DNA from: Sorghum bicolor | Lineage: Eukaryota; Streptophyta; Magnoliopsida; Poales; Poaceae | Assembly (NCBI RefSeq): GCF_000003195.3 | Contig: NC_012872.2 | Span: 25,601,258 to 25,665,257 of the forward strand | Direction of reading: 5' to 3' | Length of the DNA stretch: 64,000 nucleotides | Part shown: in pieces, positions 22,419 to 34,194 of the stretch | Layout of the letters: each line of letters opens with the position of its first letter | Numbering within the stretch: position 1 is the first letter of the stretch | Translations under genes and position numbers: made by a program | The notes under the pieces: model-generated | What the model was told of the DNA's origin: nothing | What the model saw: only the letters and a program-made list of their open reading frames with translations | Database searches by the model: none

Positions 22419-25400
22419 ATGGCCATCAACTTCACCGTTCCTGAGGTCAGTTCTTCACTCCACCTTTTGTGCTTTTTCTCGCATCCCTGTTCATCCGCAA
22501 TCCATTTTACTGAACATTTTCTTTTTCTTTCTTTGTTTTCCTTTACCTTCAAAACCATTAGGATCTATCCAACAAAATTGTCATCCCCACCGATCAACCA
22601 CACCTCCAATGTCTTGGTCCGTTAGGGAATCCAGATCCAACCGACCTTATTAACGCAGAAACCAACAGGATCCCTTTTAGAGCCGAGAACTTCTCTTTGG
22701 ATCTATGGAAGGATACTTTCCGTTCTTGGCCCAGTCCTACCGTGGGATGGAAAGACTGGTTCTTGAGGGTTAGCCATTCGAATGAAGTCAAATGGGGCGA
22801 GAGAAAACTGGACCAATGCATCAGATTGTCCATCGCCGATATGCATAGGAATGAGTCATTGTTGATAGCTGCATCGTACTTCTGGTCAGACACACTCAAT
22901 GCTTTTGTCTTCGGCCACGGCCCTGCTTCCCCTACTCTTGCCGATGTGGTTATGCTTACCGGCCTAGACATATCTTCTGCCGATAGCACCCACTTCATTG
23001 ACACTACGCCTAGTGCCAAGGTAGAAACCCGCTCCATCGGCGGCTGGTCCGGGTACATTCAAAAGTACCACAAAACGGGGTCCGTCGATATAAAGGAACA
23101 AACCACCTTTCTGAACATGTGGCTGGACAAGTTCGTATTCTGCGGCCGATCGGCAGGCCCGACCTCCATCTATCTATCGGCAGCAGAGAGACTGGCTAAC
23201 GGTGGCCGATTCCCTCTCGGCCGATACTTGCTTGGTGCTGCCTACCATCTTCTCTACCAGGTAGCTAAGGCCAGTCTATCGGCAACTTGGGGGGTCCCTG
23301 GTAGTTTGTCAACAAGTGGCTCAGCCTCCACATGCACAGGCGCCTTGAGTTTGATCTCTTCGCGCAGCGTTTCCCTAGATATATAACCGAGGACCATGAA
23401 TTGGATGAAGAAGAATCGGCAACACGCCCTCCCCTAAACTTTGGCGAGGCTGTCATAGTTCTGCCCGGCATAGGAGGCAATGCAGACCAAATTAGCCGAT
23501 TCTTCCAAACCTTGTTTGAGGGCTTGACCAGAGAGCAGCGAGCATGGTTGCCTTATGATGATCCAGACACCATGTTTCCTCTGGTTTTCAACCCGTTCAA
23601 TGATGCTCTCAACAAGGATCATAAAGTGATGATGGCACTGATCACCCCAGAGCTATACCAGTGAATTTCTTTGGCAGTGGGAAAACCTCCATCCAAACCT
23701 ATGAGTTTTACAATCCATCGGCACTAGCTCGTCAATTAGCTTTCGGCTAACTGCCGATTGCACTCTGTTATGCCGATGTGATAAAACCCAGGGAAACCAT
23801 CACTAGCGTCCTTGAATGGATTCGAGTAGCCCAACTGCCATCAAGTGCCGATACAGATGAAAACTTGTCAGAGTGGGTTCCAGCCGCCTTCATCACTCAG
23901 GCGTACAAGCAATGGTGGGCAGAATGAAAGGAGCATCTGTTCTGCAGATCGGCTCTTACGTACCGCGGCATGATCGATCCCGAGTACGAAGTCCCCGATA
24001 ATACTGTAAGTATCTTCAAACCGATGTTTTAATTTTCTCAATTTTAATTCCATCGGTGATTCACCTTGGTGTCATCTTGTAGGTTGACAACACCCCTCCA
24101 TCGGTCAGCAGGAGTGGCAAGCCGATTGACCTATTCCCACCAGGTCCAATCTCTTCAATCGGTAACAACGCTCCCACTCTTGCTGCCATCATGCATCGAG
24201 GCGTACGCCTTAAGAAAGTGACCACCAAGAGGACCAAGACATCTCCATCGGTAGCCGCCTCCACCTTAGCATAGGCCTTTAAGGTAATTGTTAAACCTTT
24301 TCATTTATACCAATTCCATTTTTACATCTGCCACACTTGTACTTACGAATTCTTATTTCTGACGCAGCATACCGGCGCATCGGCAAGGACCAAAAGCAAA
24401 GGTGCCGATGCCCCCCAATCCAGCCAGTAGAAGAGAAAAGGTGTTAAGAGTACCAGAGCACAAACAAAGCGCCAGAGAGTGGCAACTCCCCCTCCTCCTC
24501 CGGTATCTCCAATTCCGGTGGAATCCTCTCCTTCTTCTCCAGAAACACAGACTCAGCAAGTACCATCTCCCCCTCAACCGCAAGAAACACCACAAATGGA
24601 AGAACCCCAACCAGAAGAATCTCAATTAGAAGCACCCCAGCCAGAAGACACATCAGCCGATGTAGGCGAGCAAACTACCGATCCAGCGGGTTCAATCATA
24701 TCATCGGTAGTTTCTTCAATCCAAACAAGCACTGTCCCCCCTCAAGGTAACATATTTTTATGAGATTATTGCCGATGAACCCATCTCTTCTGTTTTACAA
24801 ATATTCCCGTTATTCTTTCAGCTGACATAGTTCAATCGGCAGTCTCAGCCGATCAACCTGTGATTCCATCGGCATCTTCCAGTCAAAGGCAAGAGATCGC
24901 CTTGAAACAAGTAAGCAATCCAGTCTCCATCAGTATTACTTATCAATATATGACCATGGAATGACTCACTCTATCTCCTTTGCAGGAACAAGACTCTCCT
25001 GACAGCCTCTTCTCCTTTGCCATTGACGTCTCTGAAGATGAAGGTGAAGAAGCAAGCTCCTCTCGAGCAGTTGGGGTTACATCGGCAGAGATCAGGGCAA
25101 GGCTGGAAGAACTGTCGGCTCTCCTTCATCAAGACACATCCCAACTAGTTGATGACTCCGACTCGGCCAAGGCTTTATTCAAGACCCTGAGAGGCCAAAT
25201 CCCCGCTGATGCCGAAGAAATCCTTTTTCAAGCAGCACATCTAGAGAGTCGTCAACTGCAATACTAGAGGGCTGCCTGGCGCCTTGCCGATAGAGCCGCT
25301 CAGACCCGGCTTTCTGAGGAGACGATGAAAGAAAAGCTCCTGACCGATGAGAAGCACAAGAACATCAGCACCTTGAAGTCCTCAGGAGACGCACTGAAAC

Positions 25401-25680
25401 AGAAGATTTCTGATCTATCGGCAAAAAGAGAAGCCCTGTTGGAAGAACTCAAGCAAGTAGAGGATGCCCTATCCCAAGCCCAACAGGAAGAGAGTCAACT
25501 GCCAGAGACCATCAAGCTCCTTGAGCAAGAGCAAAATGCCCATGGTCGCAAAGCACTGCAGTTGAAGAAGAAGTTGAAGCCGATAGAAGGTTCTGCCGAT
25601 GAAGACGTCAAAGAGATAGAAGCAGCCAACCAAATCCGTCTACGTGCCATATCGGCCATCCAAGCGCTGCTAAACATGTG
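22419..25680 (+). pseudogene. Antisense gene of element A: plant-mobile-domain-like N-terminus and coiled-coil C-terminus, six exons, decayed
   Basis: Proposed exons: 22419-22445, 22562-24005, 24083-24283, 24368-24746, 24822-24910 and 24986-25680, all introns GT...AG. Exon 2 reads like the plant mobile domain found in some transposons and host proteins (W-K-D-W-F-L-R-V, A-D-V-V-M-L-T-G-L, G-R-Y-L-L-G-A-A-Y). Exon 4 is rich in P, E and Q. Exon 6 is a long coiled coil from about 25325 to the stop. Damage: frameshifts near 23265 and 23660 and several stops (about 23310, 23748, 23924, 24272, 25265). It lies tail-to-tail with integrase, stops 160 bp apart. Antisense frames with such domains are known in Tat elements; the role is unknown. 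Confidence 0.65.
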
Positions 25681-25742
25681 ATCCCTTCATTGGCAACATC
25701 CTCGCTTCTCCCTGTTTTCTAGCTTTCTTGATATTTAGTCTA

Positions 25743-25828
25743 GCCGATAGGACTGTTATCGGCATCTTTTGAAACATTAAGTCTAGCCCCAGGCATACTT
25801 TGATCCAGCCGATAGGAGTGTTATCGAC
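25743..25828. repeat. Two hairpins built from the GCCGATA motif between convergent genes of element A
   Basis: GCCGATA-GGACTGT-TATCGGC at 25743-25763 is a perfect 7-bp stem. GCCGATA-GGAGTGT-TATCGAC at 25808-25828 is a second copy with one mismatch. Both sit between the stop of the antisense gene (25680) and the stop of integrase (25840). They could act in transcript ending or processing on either strand; that is inference. Confidence 0.65.
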
Positions 25829-25839
25829 ATTTAAACTTC

Positions 25840-27072
25840 TTATGCATCGACCCATATACTGGGGTAGTACTTCTTCAGATATTTACCATTTAGCGCTCTG
25901 GGAAATTCGACTCCTTCGAGAGTTTCTAGAATGTAGGCATTACCAGGAGCTGATCGACTTATCCGATAGGGACCCTCCCAATTGGGAGACCACTTCCCAA
26001 ATTTCGAACTTTTAGTCCCGATCGGTAAGATTAATTTCCATACCAAGTCTCCATCGGCAAACTCCTTAGCCTTTACTTTCTTGTCATACCATCTGGTGAC
26101 TCTCTTCTTATTCTCTTTTATGCTCATCAAGGCCTTCAGCCGATGTCCTGCCAAATCATCCAACTCGTCTGTCATTAAAGTAGCATAATCATCGGCAGCC
26201 AATTGATCTTGAAAAGATATTCGCCTAGACCCAGCCTTAATTTCCCAAGGTAGCACTGCATCATGCCCATACACCAATTGATGAGGTGAAACCTTGGTCG
26301 ATCCATGACAAGCCATCCGGTATGACCACAAAGCTTCATTTAATAATGTATGCCACCTCCTAGGATTTTCTTCAATTTTTCGCCTGATAAGCTTGATAAT
26401 CCCTTTGTTAGATGCCTCGGCCTGCCCATTGGCTTGAGCATAGTAAGGAGAAGAATTCAATACTTTAATTCCCATACCAATTGCGAATTCATCAAACTCC
26501 CCCGATGTAAACATGGTACCCTGATCGGTAGTAATTGTTTGAGGAATCCCAAATCGGTAGATAATATGCTCTTTCACAAAGTCAATCATATTGGCCGATG
26601 TAACTTTCTTCAAAGGAATAGCTTCAACCCACTAAGTGAAATAATCGGTGGCAACCAAAATAAATTTATGCCCTTTGCTAGACGGTGGATAGATCTGGCC
26701 GATCAAATCAATAGCCCATCCTCGGAACGGCCAAGGCTTTATAATAGGATTCATGGCTGATGCGGGCGCCCTTTGAATATTACCAAACTTTTGACATTCC
26801 TGACACCCTTTGAAATACTTAAAGCAATCCTCAAGTATAGTCGGCCAATAATATCCATTCCTTCTAATCATCCACTTCATCTTGAAAGCCGACTGATGTG
26901 CTCCACATGCCCCTTCATGGATTTCTCCCATCAAACTCTTAGCTTCATCATCACTTAACCATTGGAGAAGAATCTCATCAATAGTTCGATAATACAATTC
27001 ATCTTCGAGGAGCACATACTTAGTGGCCTGAAACTGAATCCGTCTTTCAACTTTCTTAGATGGATCCTTCAA
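25840..27072 (-). pseudogene. Element A integrase, interrupted by one TAG
   Basis: Two frames in register, 26632-27072 and 25840-26613, are separated by a TAG at 26632-26634. The first holds the zinc-binding part (H-E-G-A-C-G-A-H and C-Q-E-C) and D-L-I-G. The second holds T-T-D-Q-G with the second catalytic aspartate, G-Q-A-E-A-S-N with the catalytic glutamate, S-P-H-Q-L-V-Y and a basic C-terminal domain with W-Y-D-K-K-V-K. The function would be cDNA integration. Apart from the nonsense codon and the one at 27094 the frame is continuous with RT. Confidence 0.85.
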
Positions 27073-27093
27073 ATAATCAATGATTTCTTTTCT

Positions 27094-28722
27094 CTAATCA
27101 TCGGCACCGATTGCCGATATTACATTAATCATAGGCTGATATCCCGAGGCATGCTGAGCCAACCGATTGGCCTCTTCATTATGCAATCGAGGAACATGCT
27201 CTAATCGGAAATCCTTGAATTCCCTTAACAGTTGCATACTCCTTTCGTAATAAGTTATGAGAACTTCACTTCGACATTCATAACTTCCAGCCAATTGATT
27301 TATAACTAGCATAGAATCCCCGAAGACCTCAACAGCATCAGCATGAACTTCTCTTAACAAATCCAATCCCTTTACTAAAGCTTGATACTCAGCCTGATTA
27401 TTCGTCGACGTGGCAACAATCGGCAAGGAAAACTCATACTTCCTTCCCCGAGGGGAAATTAATACTATGCCGATTCCTGCCCCCCGGTCACATGTGGATC
27501 CATCAAAGAAGAGCGTCCAAGGTACAATTTCCAAAGCCTCCACTGCACCGCAATGTTGAGTTACAAAATCGGCCATAATCTGCCCCTTAACTGCCTTAGC
27601 CGATTCGTAACGCAGATCAAATTCCGACAGCGGCAAAATCCATTTACCGATCCTGCCACTCATAATTGGCATAGACAGCATGTACCGGACCACATCATCC
27701 TTGCAAATAACAGTGCATTCGGCCGATAGCAAGTAGTGTCTCAACTTGATACAAGAGAAATACAGGCACAAGCATAGTTTCTCAATAGCCGAATACCTGG
27801 TCTCAGCATCAATCAACCTCCTGCTTAAGTAATAAATTACACGTTCTTTAACTTCAAATTCTTGAATTAAAGCCGAACCGATGACCATCCCATCGGTAGA
27901 CAAATACAATCTGAAGGGCTTCCCTTGCTGAGGTGGAATTAGAACAGGAGGATTCACTAAATAATTCTTGATTTCATCCAGAGCCAACTGTTGTTCCTTC
28001 CCCCAAACAAATTCTTGATCGGCTTTTAGCTTAAGAAGAGGACTGAAAGCACGAATTTTACCACACAAATTAGATATAAATCTCCTGATAAAATTTACCT
28101 TGCCGATCAAGGACTGGAGCTCAGTCTTGTTGATAGGGGCAACTATTTTGTTGATGGCCTCAATAGATCTTCGACTAATTTCAATCCCCCTTTGATGCAC
28201 CATGAAACCAAGAAACTGCCCTGCCGATACACCAAATGCACATTTATTGGGATTCATTTTCAAACCATGCTTCCTCGTGCATTCCAACACCTTTCGTAGA
28301 TCGGCAAGATGCTTTGTGAAGTCTCCAGACTTAACCACCACATCATCAATATAAATTTCCACCAGCTTGCCGATGAACTCATGAAATATAAAATTCATGG
28401 CCCTTTGATAAGTAGCACCAGCATTCTTCAAGCCAAAGGTCATGACTATCCATTCAAACAACCCGACATGACCAGGACATCTAAATGCAGTCTTTGGAAT
28501 ATCCTCTTCTGCCATGAATATTTGATTATATCTTGCATTGCCATCCATAAAGCTAATGATCCGATGCTCGGCCGCAGCATCAACTAGCAGATCGGCAACT
28601 GGCATTGGGTAGCCATCCATCGGTGTAGCTTTGTTAAGATTCCTGAAATCAATGCAGACCCGAAGCTTCCCGTTCTTCTTGTAAACCGGAACAACATTGG
28701 AAATCCACTCGGCATACCGACA
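27094..28722 (-). pseudogene. Element A reverse transcriptase with two RNase H domains
   Basis: The frame runs from a TAG at 28723-28725 to a TAG at 27094-27096. RT motifs: R-V-C-I-D-F-R-N-L-N-K, S-F-M-D-G-N-A-R-Y-N-Q and Y-I-D-D. The first RNase H (L-Y-L-S-T-D-G-M-V-I-G) has lost a normal C-D-A-S box. A second one starts L-F-F-D-G-S-T with N-N-Q-A-E-Y and V-F-G-D-S, carrying the D-E-D residues. Two RNase H domains are the known hallmark of Tat elements and support the lineage call. Confidence 0.85.
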
Positions 28723-28824
28723 CTAACGAATAAATTTGGCTTCAATAAGTTTAGTTATCTCGGCCTTGATATCGGGAAGAATATTAGGATTACAACGGCG
28801 AGCTGGCTGCTGATGTGGCCGAAA

Positions 28825-29073
28825 TCAAGACTTGATAGGTAACCTATGTTCAACAATCGATCGGTCCAAACCAGGCATCTCAGTATAATCCCAAGCAAAG
28901 CAATCTTTATATTCCTTCAACAAATCAGTTAACTGTTGCTTACACTCAGGACTTAACTTGGCACTAATAAAAGTAGGTCTAGGCTTATCACCACTACCTA
29001 TATCTACTTCTACCAAATCATCGGCCGATGTGAACCCCTGGCTTAACTTTCCATCATCGGCGAACCTATCCAT
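28825..29073 (-). pseudogene. Element A pol: linker between protease and RT
   Basis: The frame begins near the end of protease and includes C-F-A-W-D-Y-T-E-M-P-G-L-D, the conserved phrase before RT palm motifs in Tat elements. It stops at TGA 28825-28827 and resumes in the same frame until the TAG at 28723. Confidence 0.7.
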
Positions 29074-29099
29074 TAAAAACCTTCGTCAGAACCGACTGC

Positions 29100-29735
29100 T
29101 TAGATCGGTGGAATTTCATAATCGGCAACCTTCAGAAAATTCTTTTCCCAAACTTCTCCTGAAACGCACCTAGTCCTTCCGTAGGTGTCTGCCTCTGCTG
29201 ATGCAATAACATAGGAAGAATCTCCCAGGACAATCTCAATTTTGTCACCTACCCACTGGACCAAGCACTGGTGCATTGTAGACGGGATGCAACAATTGGC
29301 ATGAATCCAATCTCTCCCTAGCAACAGATTGTAAGCACCTTTCCCACTGATTACGAAGAAGGTCGTCGGCAAGGTTTTGCTGCCGATGGTCAATTCTACG
29401 CAGATAGCTCCCTTAACTGGAGACACATTGCATTCAAAGTCTTTGAGCATCATATCGGTCTTGGTCAGGTCCTGATCTCCTTTTCCAAGCTTCCGATACA
29501 CCGCATACGGCATGATGTTGATAGCAGCCCCACCATCAATTAAAATCTTGGTTATCGGCTGACCATCAACCCTTCCTTTGACAAATAGAGCCTTAAGATG
29601 TTGCCTTTCATCATCGGCAGGCTTCTCAAAGATGGCTGTCATCGGATCTAGAGCCAACTGAGCTATCTGGTCGGAAAACTCCAACTCATCATCACTGGAC
29701 GGCGCAAGGAACTCCATCGGCAACATAAAGACCAT
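29100..29735 (-). pseudogene. Element A retropepsin
   Basis: This would cut the gag-pol precursor. The active site reads L-I-D-G-G-A-A-I-N-I-M, with D-G-G in place of D-[ST]-G as usual in Tat elements, followed by N-L-L-L-G-R-D-W. It has 211 codons and ends at TAG before the RT linker. A frameshift near 29750 separates it from gag. Confidence 0.8.
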
Positions 29736-29760
29736 GTTGACATCTCCCGATGGACCCTTC

Positions 29761-32742
29761 TCAAAGATGCAGCCTTCTTTTCTGTGTCCTGGTCAACCCC
29801 TCTGGGCACCATGGAGGAAATTGCTGCTGCCTCACCGCTGGGCGACGATTTTTCCTTGACTCCATCCGATAAGTGTTGGCATCCCTGCAAAATATGAACT
29901 CATCGGGAACCCGTGCATTAGCCATTTCTTCAAGTTCTTCTCGGCTCCTGGGGAAATACTCAACACGATCTCCAAGCCTGTCGTGCACGCTGAGCCTGCC
30001 CCCCAGTCGATCATGAACGGATGCTTTCCCTCTAATCGGCCCATTAAATTGTCGATCACTATCACGATAGCGCCGATCAGACCTGTCATACCGGTCATAA
30101 CCGTTGCACTCAGGACAATCTCCGACAGTGGGAAGTTTGATATTCTCCTCCCAACAATGAATGAAGAACGGGCAATTCCAGTGATCCCTATGCCGATTCC
30201 ACTCCTGCCGGCGTCTTTCTTCTTCCCGGCGATAGTCCTCTTGCTGGCGCCGATACCGATCTTCACGTTGCTACCAAGTCTCCCGAGGCCTTCTGTGGGT
30301 TATCACAATACCAGATCGGGGAGGCCTCCCTGAGTTAGCTCCCTCTTGGACTAGGTCTTTTCCTTTCGCATCGGCGGTAGTGATTTGATGCTGAGGATCC
30401 ACTGATGCACTTCTTTCAGCTGCTTCCGATGTCAAGACCTTGGCCTTTCCCTTAGCATCCAGCATGTTTGTTGGGAAAGGATGTTGATCAATCTTCATCG
30501 GCTTCTGAGCTTTGGAGCTGTCAAATTTGATCCTCCCTGACTCTATAGCCGATGGCAGCTGTTGCCTAAACACTTTGCACTCATTGGTGCTGTGAGAAGT
30601 TGCATTGTGCCATTTACAATACTTCATCTTCTTCAACTCCTCAGCCGATGGGATCACATGATTGGGTGATAATTTTATCTGGCCTTCCTGAAGTAAAAAG
30701 TCAAATATCTGATCGGCCTTAGTGATATCAAACGCGAACTTCTCTGGTTCTTTGTGCCCGAAAGGGCAAGACATCGGCTTCTTATTTTTCACCCATTCTG
30801 CCAAGCCGATGACCGGTTCCTCATCAGAATCTGAGCTTGCTGCTTCATCAACAAAGGACACCTTCTTATTCCATGCTCTCTTGGGTTCAAATGGCTTGAT
30901 ATCTTGATCAGAAATCCTCTGCACCAAATGACTTAAGCTTTCAAACTCCTGAGATGCATACTTGTCCTTGATGTGTGGCAACAAACCCTAGAAAGCCAAA
31001 TCGGCTAGCTGCCGATCATCCAGAACTAGGCTATAGCATTTGTTCTTGACCTCCCGTATCCTCTGCACAAAACCTTCCACCGATTCATCATTGCGTTGCC
31101 TCAATTTAGCCAAATCGGTGATCTTCTTCTCATGGACCCCAGAAAAGAAGTATTTGTGGAATTGTTTCTCCAAATCGGCCCAAGTAATCACTGAATTGGG
31201 AGGTAATGATATAAACCAGGTGAAAGCCGATCCGGACAATGATGACGAGAATAAACGAACCCTTAACTCGTCCCTGTTACCAGCTTCCCCACATTGGATG
31301 ATGAACCTGTTGACGTGTTCCATGGTCGACGTGTCATCCTGCCCAGAAAACTTAGTAAAATCCGGCACCTTGTACCGATTTGGAAGCGGGATCAAATCAT
31401 ACGCTGGAGGATACGGTGTCCGATAAGAGTAAGTGTTGACTTTGGGTTTTATCCCAAATTGATCTCTCATTACTTCGGCAATCTTATTGGCCCAATAAGC
31501 ATCGGCATCTTGCCGATGAGGTGGTTGCGGATCTGGCACCTGCTGGTAAGCTTCCACGTGTTGGTGCGGTGCGCGATCTGCATAGAACATTGGATAAATA
31601 ATTTGTCCCCAAATCTGCAGACCACCGAGCTGTTGTGCGCCAATCTGTTGTCCGCCGATTTGCTGGCCTCCTAGATGTTGACCTCCGAATTGCTGACCAG
31701 CGATCTGTTGGCCGTGATTCATCGGCTGATTGATTGCCCCTTGGTTCTGAAACCCGGGATAGATCTGGCTTTGCTGGAACCCTGTAGCCTGATGATTCGG
31801 TTGGGGCGTCTGCGGAAAGACTTGCTGCCCAAGCCATCCATTATTAGCGTTTATCGGCATAGGACCTGCCGATGACTGGTAATTGGGCATGATCATTGAG
31901 TTGACATACCCTGGCAGAGTCACAAACCTCTGTTGCATCAGCATTGAGTCTGCCGATGTATTAGGCATCTGGAACGTCAGAGCTTGAGAATTCCCAGTGT
32001 AAGGTCTTGCGGTAGTAGTTGTAGTATACTGGGGACTCTGATTCATCAGCATGCTTGGGGGTGCCGATGCCATAGTAGCCTTGCCTCTCACATCAGTCAT
32101 CTGTGATGTACCCAGTGTTAACTCTAGAGGCATATCATAACCCCACCAGTTAGGAGTAGGAATCGATCCCGACATTGCCGATGCCAACAGATCTGTAGCA
32201 AGTTTAATCTGCCCATCTGAAGTCAGCGGATTTGTCATCGGCGTAGATCGTGCATTAGTGACTCCTAACGTGCTTGGAGGAACAGGAATTTCCGTACCGG
32301 CAGCGGCTATAGCAGCCGATGGAGCTGTGACTACTGGTGACCCTGGCTGATGATGAGAGGGGCCCACATAATCTGGCGGCAATTGTCCTTCCTTGAAAGT
32401 TTTAGCCACGGCATTGAAAACCGTATTGGATAGCACACCAGCTTGGTTGATCAATGCACGGTTGATAGCACTATCGACCATCTCTTGAAGTTTACCAGGA
32501 TTGGCTTCAAAAGTAACCTACCGAGGCATCGGCAGTGCATCCTTCTGGATCACCTCGCCGCTCCTATTTATGTTGAAGGATCTCCGGCATTGCTGCTTGT
32601 AATCCTCCATGGCTTTAGCAATAGCTTGCTTCTGCTCGTCTTTGAGGCTATCTTCTGTCACGGGGATCACGTTCTCCAAGTCGAACTCAGTATTCGACAA
32701 GTTGATCTTGACTTTGAATCTTGTCCCACCGGGCGTGCCAAA
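29761..32742 (-). pseudogene. Element A gag, open in one frame but for several TAG stops
   Basis: Gag would form the virus-like particle and bind RNA. One frame runs from the primer-binding site to about 29761 with stops at 32518-32520, 30988-30990 and 30271-30273. All three are TAG where Q would fit the family. In order: N-terminal region; a Q/G-rich repeat block (about 31590-31740 with recurring G-Q-Q-[IL]-G-G units); the retrotransposon-gag domain with F-T-W-F-I-S-L and F-H-K-Y-F (about 31000-31400); and an R/D/E-rich tail with a C-P-E-C pair. The frame is also open through the primer-binding site toward the LTR. Inactive copy. Confidence 0.8.
32723..32742 (-). promoter_or_regulatory. Primer-binding site of element A
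   Basis: The minus strand reads TTTGGCACGCCCGGTGGGAC about 5 nt after the 5' LTR. This TGGCACGCCCGGTGGGAC form is familiar from grass Tat-type elements; I do not assign the tRNA. Confidence 0.65.
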
Positions 32743-32747
32743 AGATA

Positions 32748-33441
32748 TGTTGATGCAAAAGCGGATCTGCAAACACAAAGGGCTAATACCCGATTTAAAC
32801 GTTAAGGCGTGTCAGCCGATTTGACCTTACTATCGGCAAAGGTGGTAACTCGAATACTTTGGTCCCGACAACAGCGATGCGCCCGGATGCCACGGCCAAG
32901 AGGTATTCACGCGGAACTTGAGAACACGCCGAGCTTAAGTCGATGAATTCCTAAGAACTCGTAATAAAAAGGAAAAAGGTATGACGAAGTCGTCGAAAAT
33001 AGATGCTAGAATATATGAGTAAAAACTGGTGTTTGATTGATTGATTGATTCTTTTTTACAAAGCCCTAGGGTCTATATTTATACCCTGCTCAAAGAGCTT
33101 ACAACCAGACACGACTAGAACTCGAATTCCAAATTAAACAGAATCCGTATGCAAAACGATCTAAATAACTAAGGAAAATGCAAAACTATCCTCACGTGAC
33201 AAACTAGAACACCCCCACAAGCCAATCGGCAACTTCTAGGCTCTCCCTCCGTATCATTAGCAGACTTTCTTGTCATAGCCATCGGCACAAACGCATCACC
33301 ACCTATGGACTTGGTCACGTTCAACCATCCTTCCATCGGCAATCATCCTCATCGGCAACTCTGTAGATCAAGCACTGTCGTCTTATCTTGCCAACCTACA
33401 TTTTACCAATCATGGACACGTGCCCAAAAACGGTGTCAATA
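32748..33441 (-). repeat. 5' LTR of element A
   Basis: 694 bp, homologous to 9225-9910. On the plus strand the right end reads GGTGTCAATA, with the terminal CA changed to TA, and is followed by the target duplication GATAT. The ATCGGC motif recurs at about 32812-33352. Confidence 0.85.
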
Positions 33442-33446
33442 GATAT

Positions 33447-33800
33447 GGAAAAAAAAGAGAGAAAACACATAAGTATAGATAGATTATCTTTCCATTAGGT
33501 TGAGCGATCTGATCTGACAAATGTTTTAAATGTTACACTCATGATCTTATTGTCCATCAACTTTGTCTTGCTCACTATGCTTAAGGTTAGAGAGAACAAA
33601 TACACTTTTGGTTCTGTTGGTGTTTTCCACCAACAGTGCCCATGCACTTGATCTCTGCTTTGTCTCTATGACCAGGTACACTTCGAGCAAAATATGAAGG
33701 ACTTTTACAACTCCTAGACTCCACCAAGTGAAGAACCTAGATCTACGAGCACAAACACACTGGAGATACTGGACACTCGGGGAATGACTGCCCTGAGATG
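33447..33800 (+). other. Element F internal region right of insertion A
   Basis: Non-coding sequence continues the F internal region exactly where it was interrupted at 9224; in E the two parts are joined (about 15250-15310). No gene seen. Confidence 0.6.
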
Positions 33801-34194
33801 CTTGAGGACGTAACTACTGGAGTAACCCCGTTGTGGAAGTAATTACTGACCTTCTGCCAGTCAAGAGAGACAATCCAGGACGCCCCATCATCCCGATCTC
33901 CATCGGCATGGTGGACTTCCTAGAAGCACTCTGTGACTTTGGCTCCAGCGTCAACATTATGCCCAGGACTTCATGGTGATAGAGACTGATACTGATGAGA
34001 CGGCACCCATCATTCTATAGAGGCTATTCCTGAACACCTCGGGAGCTGTCATCTACGCTAATGCTGCCAAGATCAGTTTCTACATCAAGGGGAAGAAGGA
34101 AACGTTTTCTTTCAAGAACAAGACTACACAAATTTTAGAGCAATCCCGACATGAACCAAGGGAGAGGACCAACAGGAGGAACAGGAACAAGCAA
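33801..34194 (+). pseudogene. First retropepsin-like region of element F, mostly deleted
   Basis: Translation shows C-D-F-G-S-S-V-N-I-M near 33940-33965 and then jumps to sequence just before the I-L-G-R-P-F-L equivalent, which is itself broken by TAG at 34018. Compared with E (14256-14907) about 170 bp are missing from the middle. The basic segment after it is kept and leads into the second protease-like region. Confidence 0.55.

Larger units (their letters stand above)
9225..33441 (-). mobile_element. Element A: Tat-type Ty3/gypsy LTR retrotransposon with antisense gene
   Basis: LTRs are at 32748-33441 (5') and 9225-9910 (3'), flanked by the duplication GATAT (9220-9224 and 33442-33446). 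Reading on the minus strand: primer-binding site, gag, protease, RT with two RNase H domains, integrase, then an antisense gene on the plus strand, a 3' untranslated region and a polypurine tract. Removing insertion X leaves about 12.4 kb, a normal size for Tat elements. The LTRs differ by about 18 substitutions in about 690 bp, nearly all transitions, plus one 4-bp indel. The coding regions carry many stops, about half of them TAG where a glutamine CAG is expected. Inactive. Confidence 0.85.

Noticed and set aside
22697..23386. Host plant-mobile-domain gene
   Set aside because: It lies between integrase and the 3' LTR of element A, in the same place as the antisense gene of element C, and is decayed; it belongs to the element.
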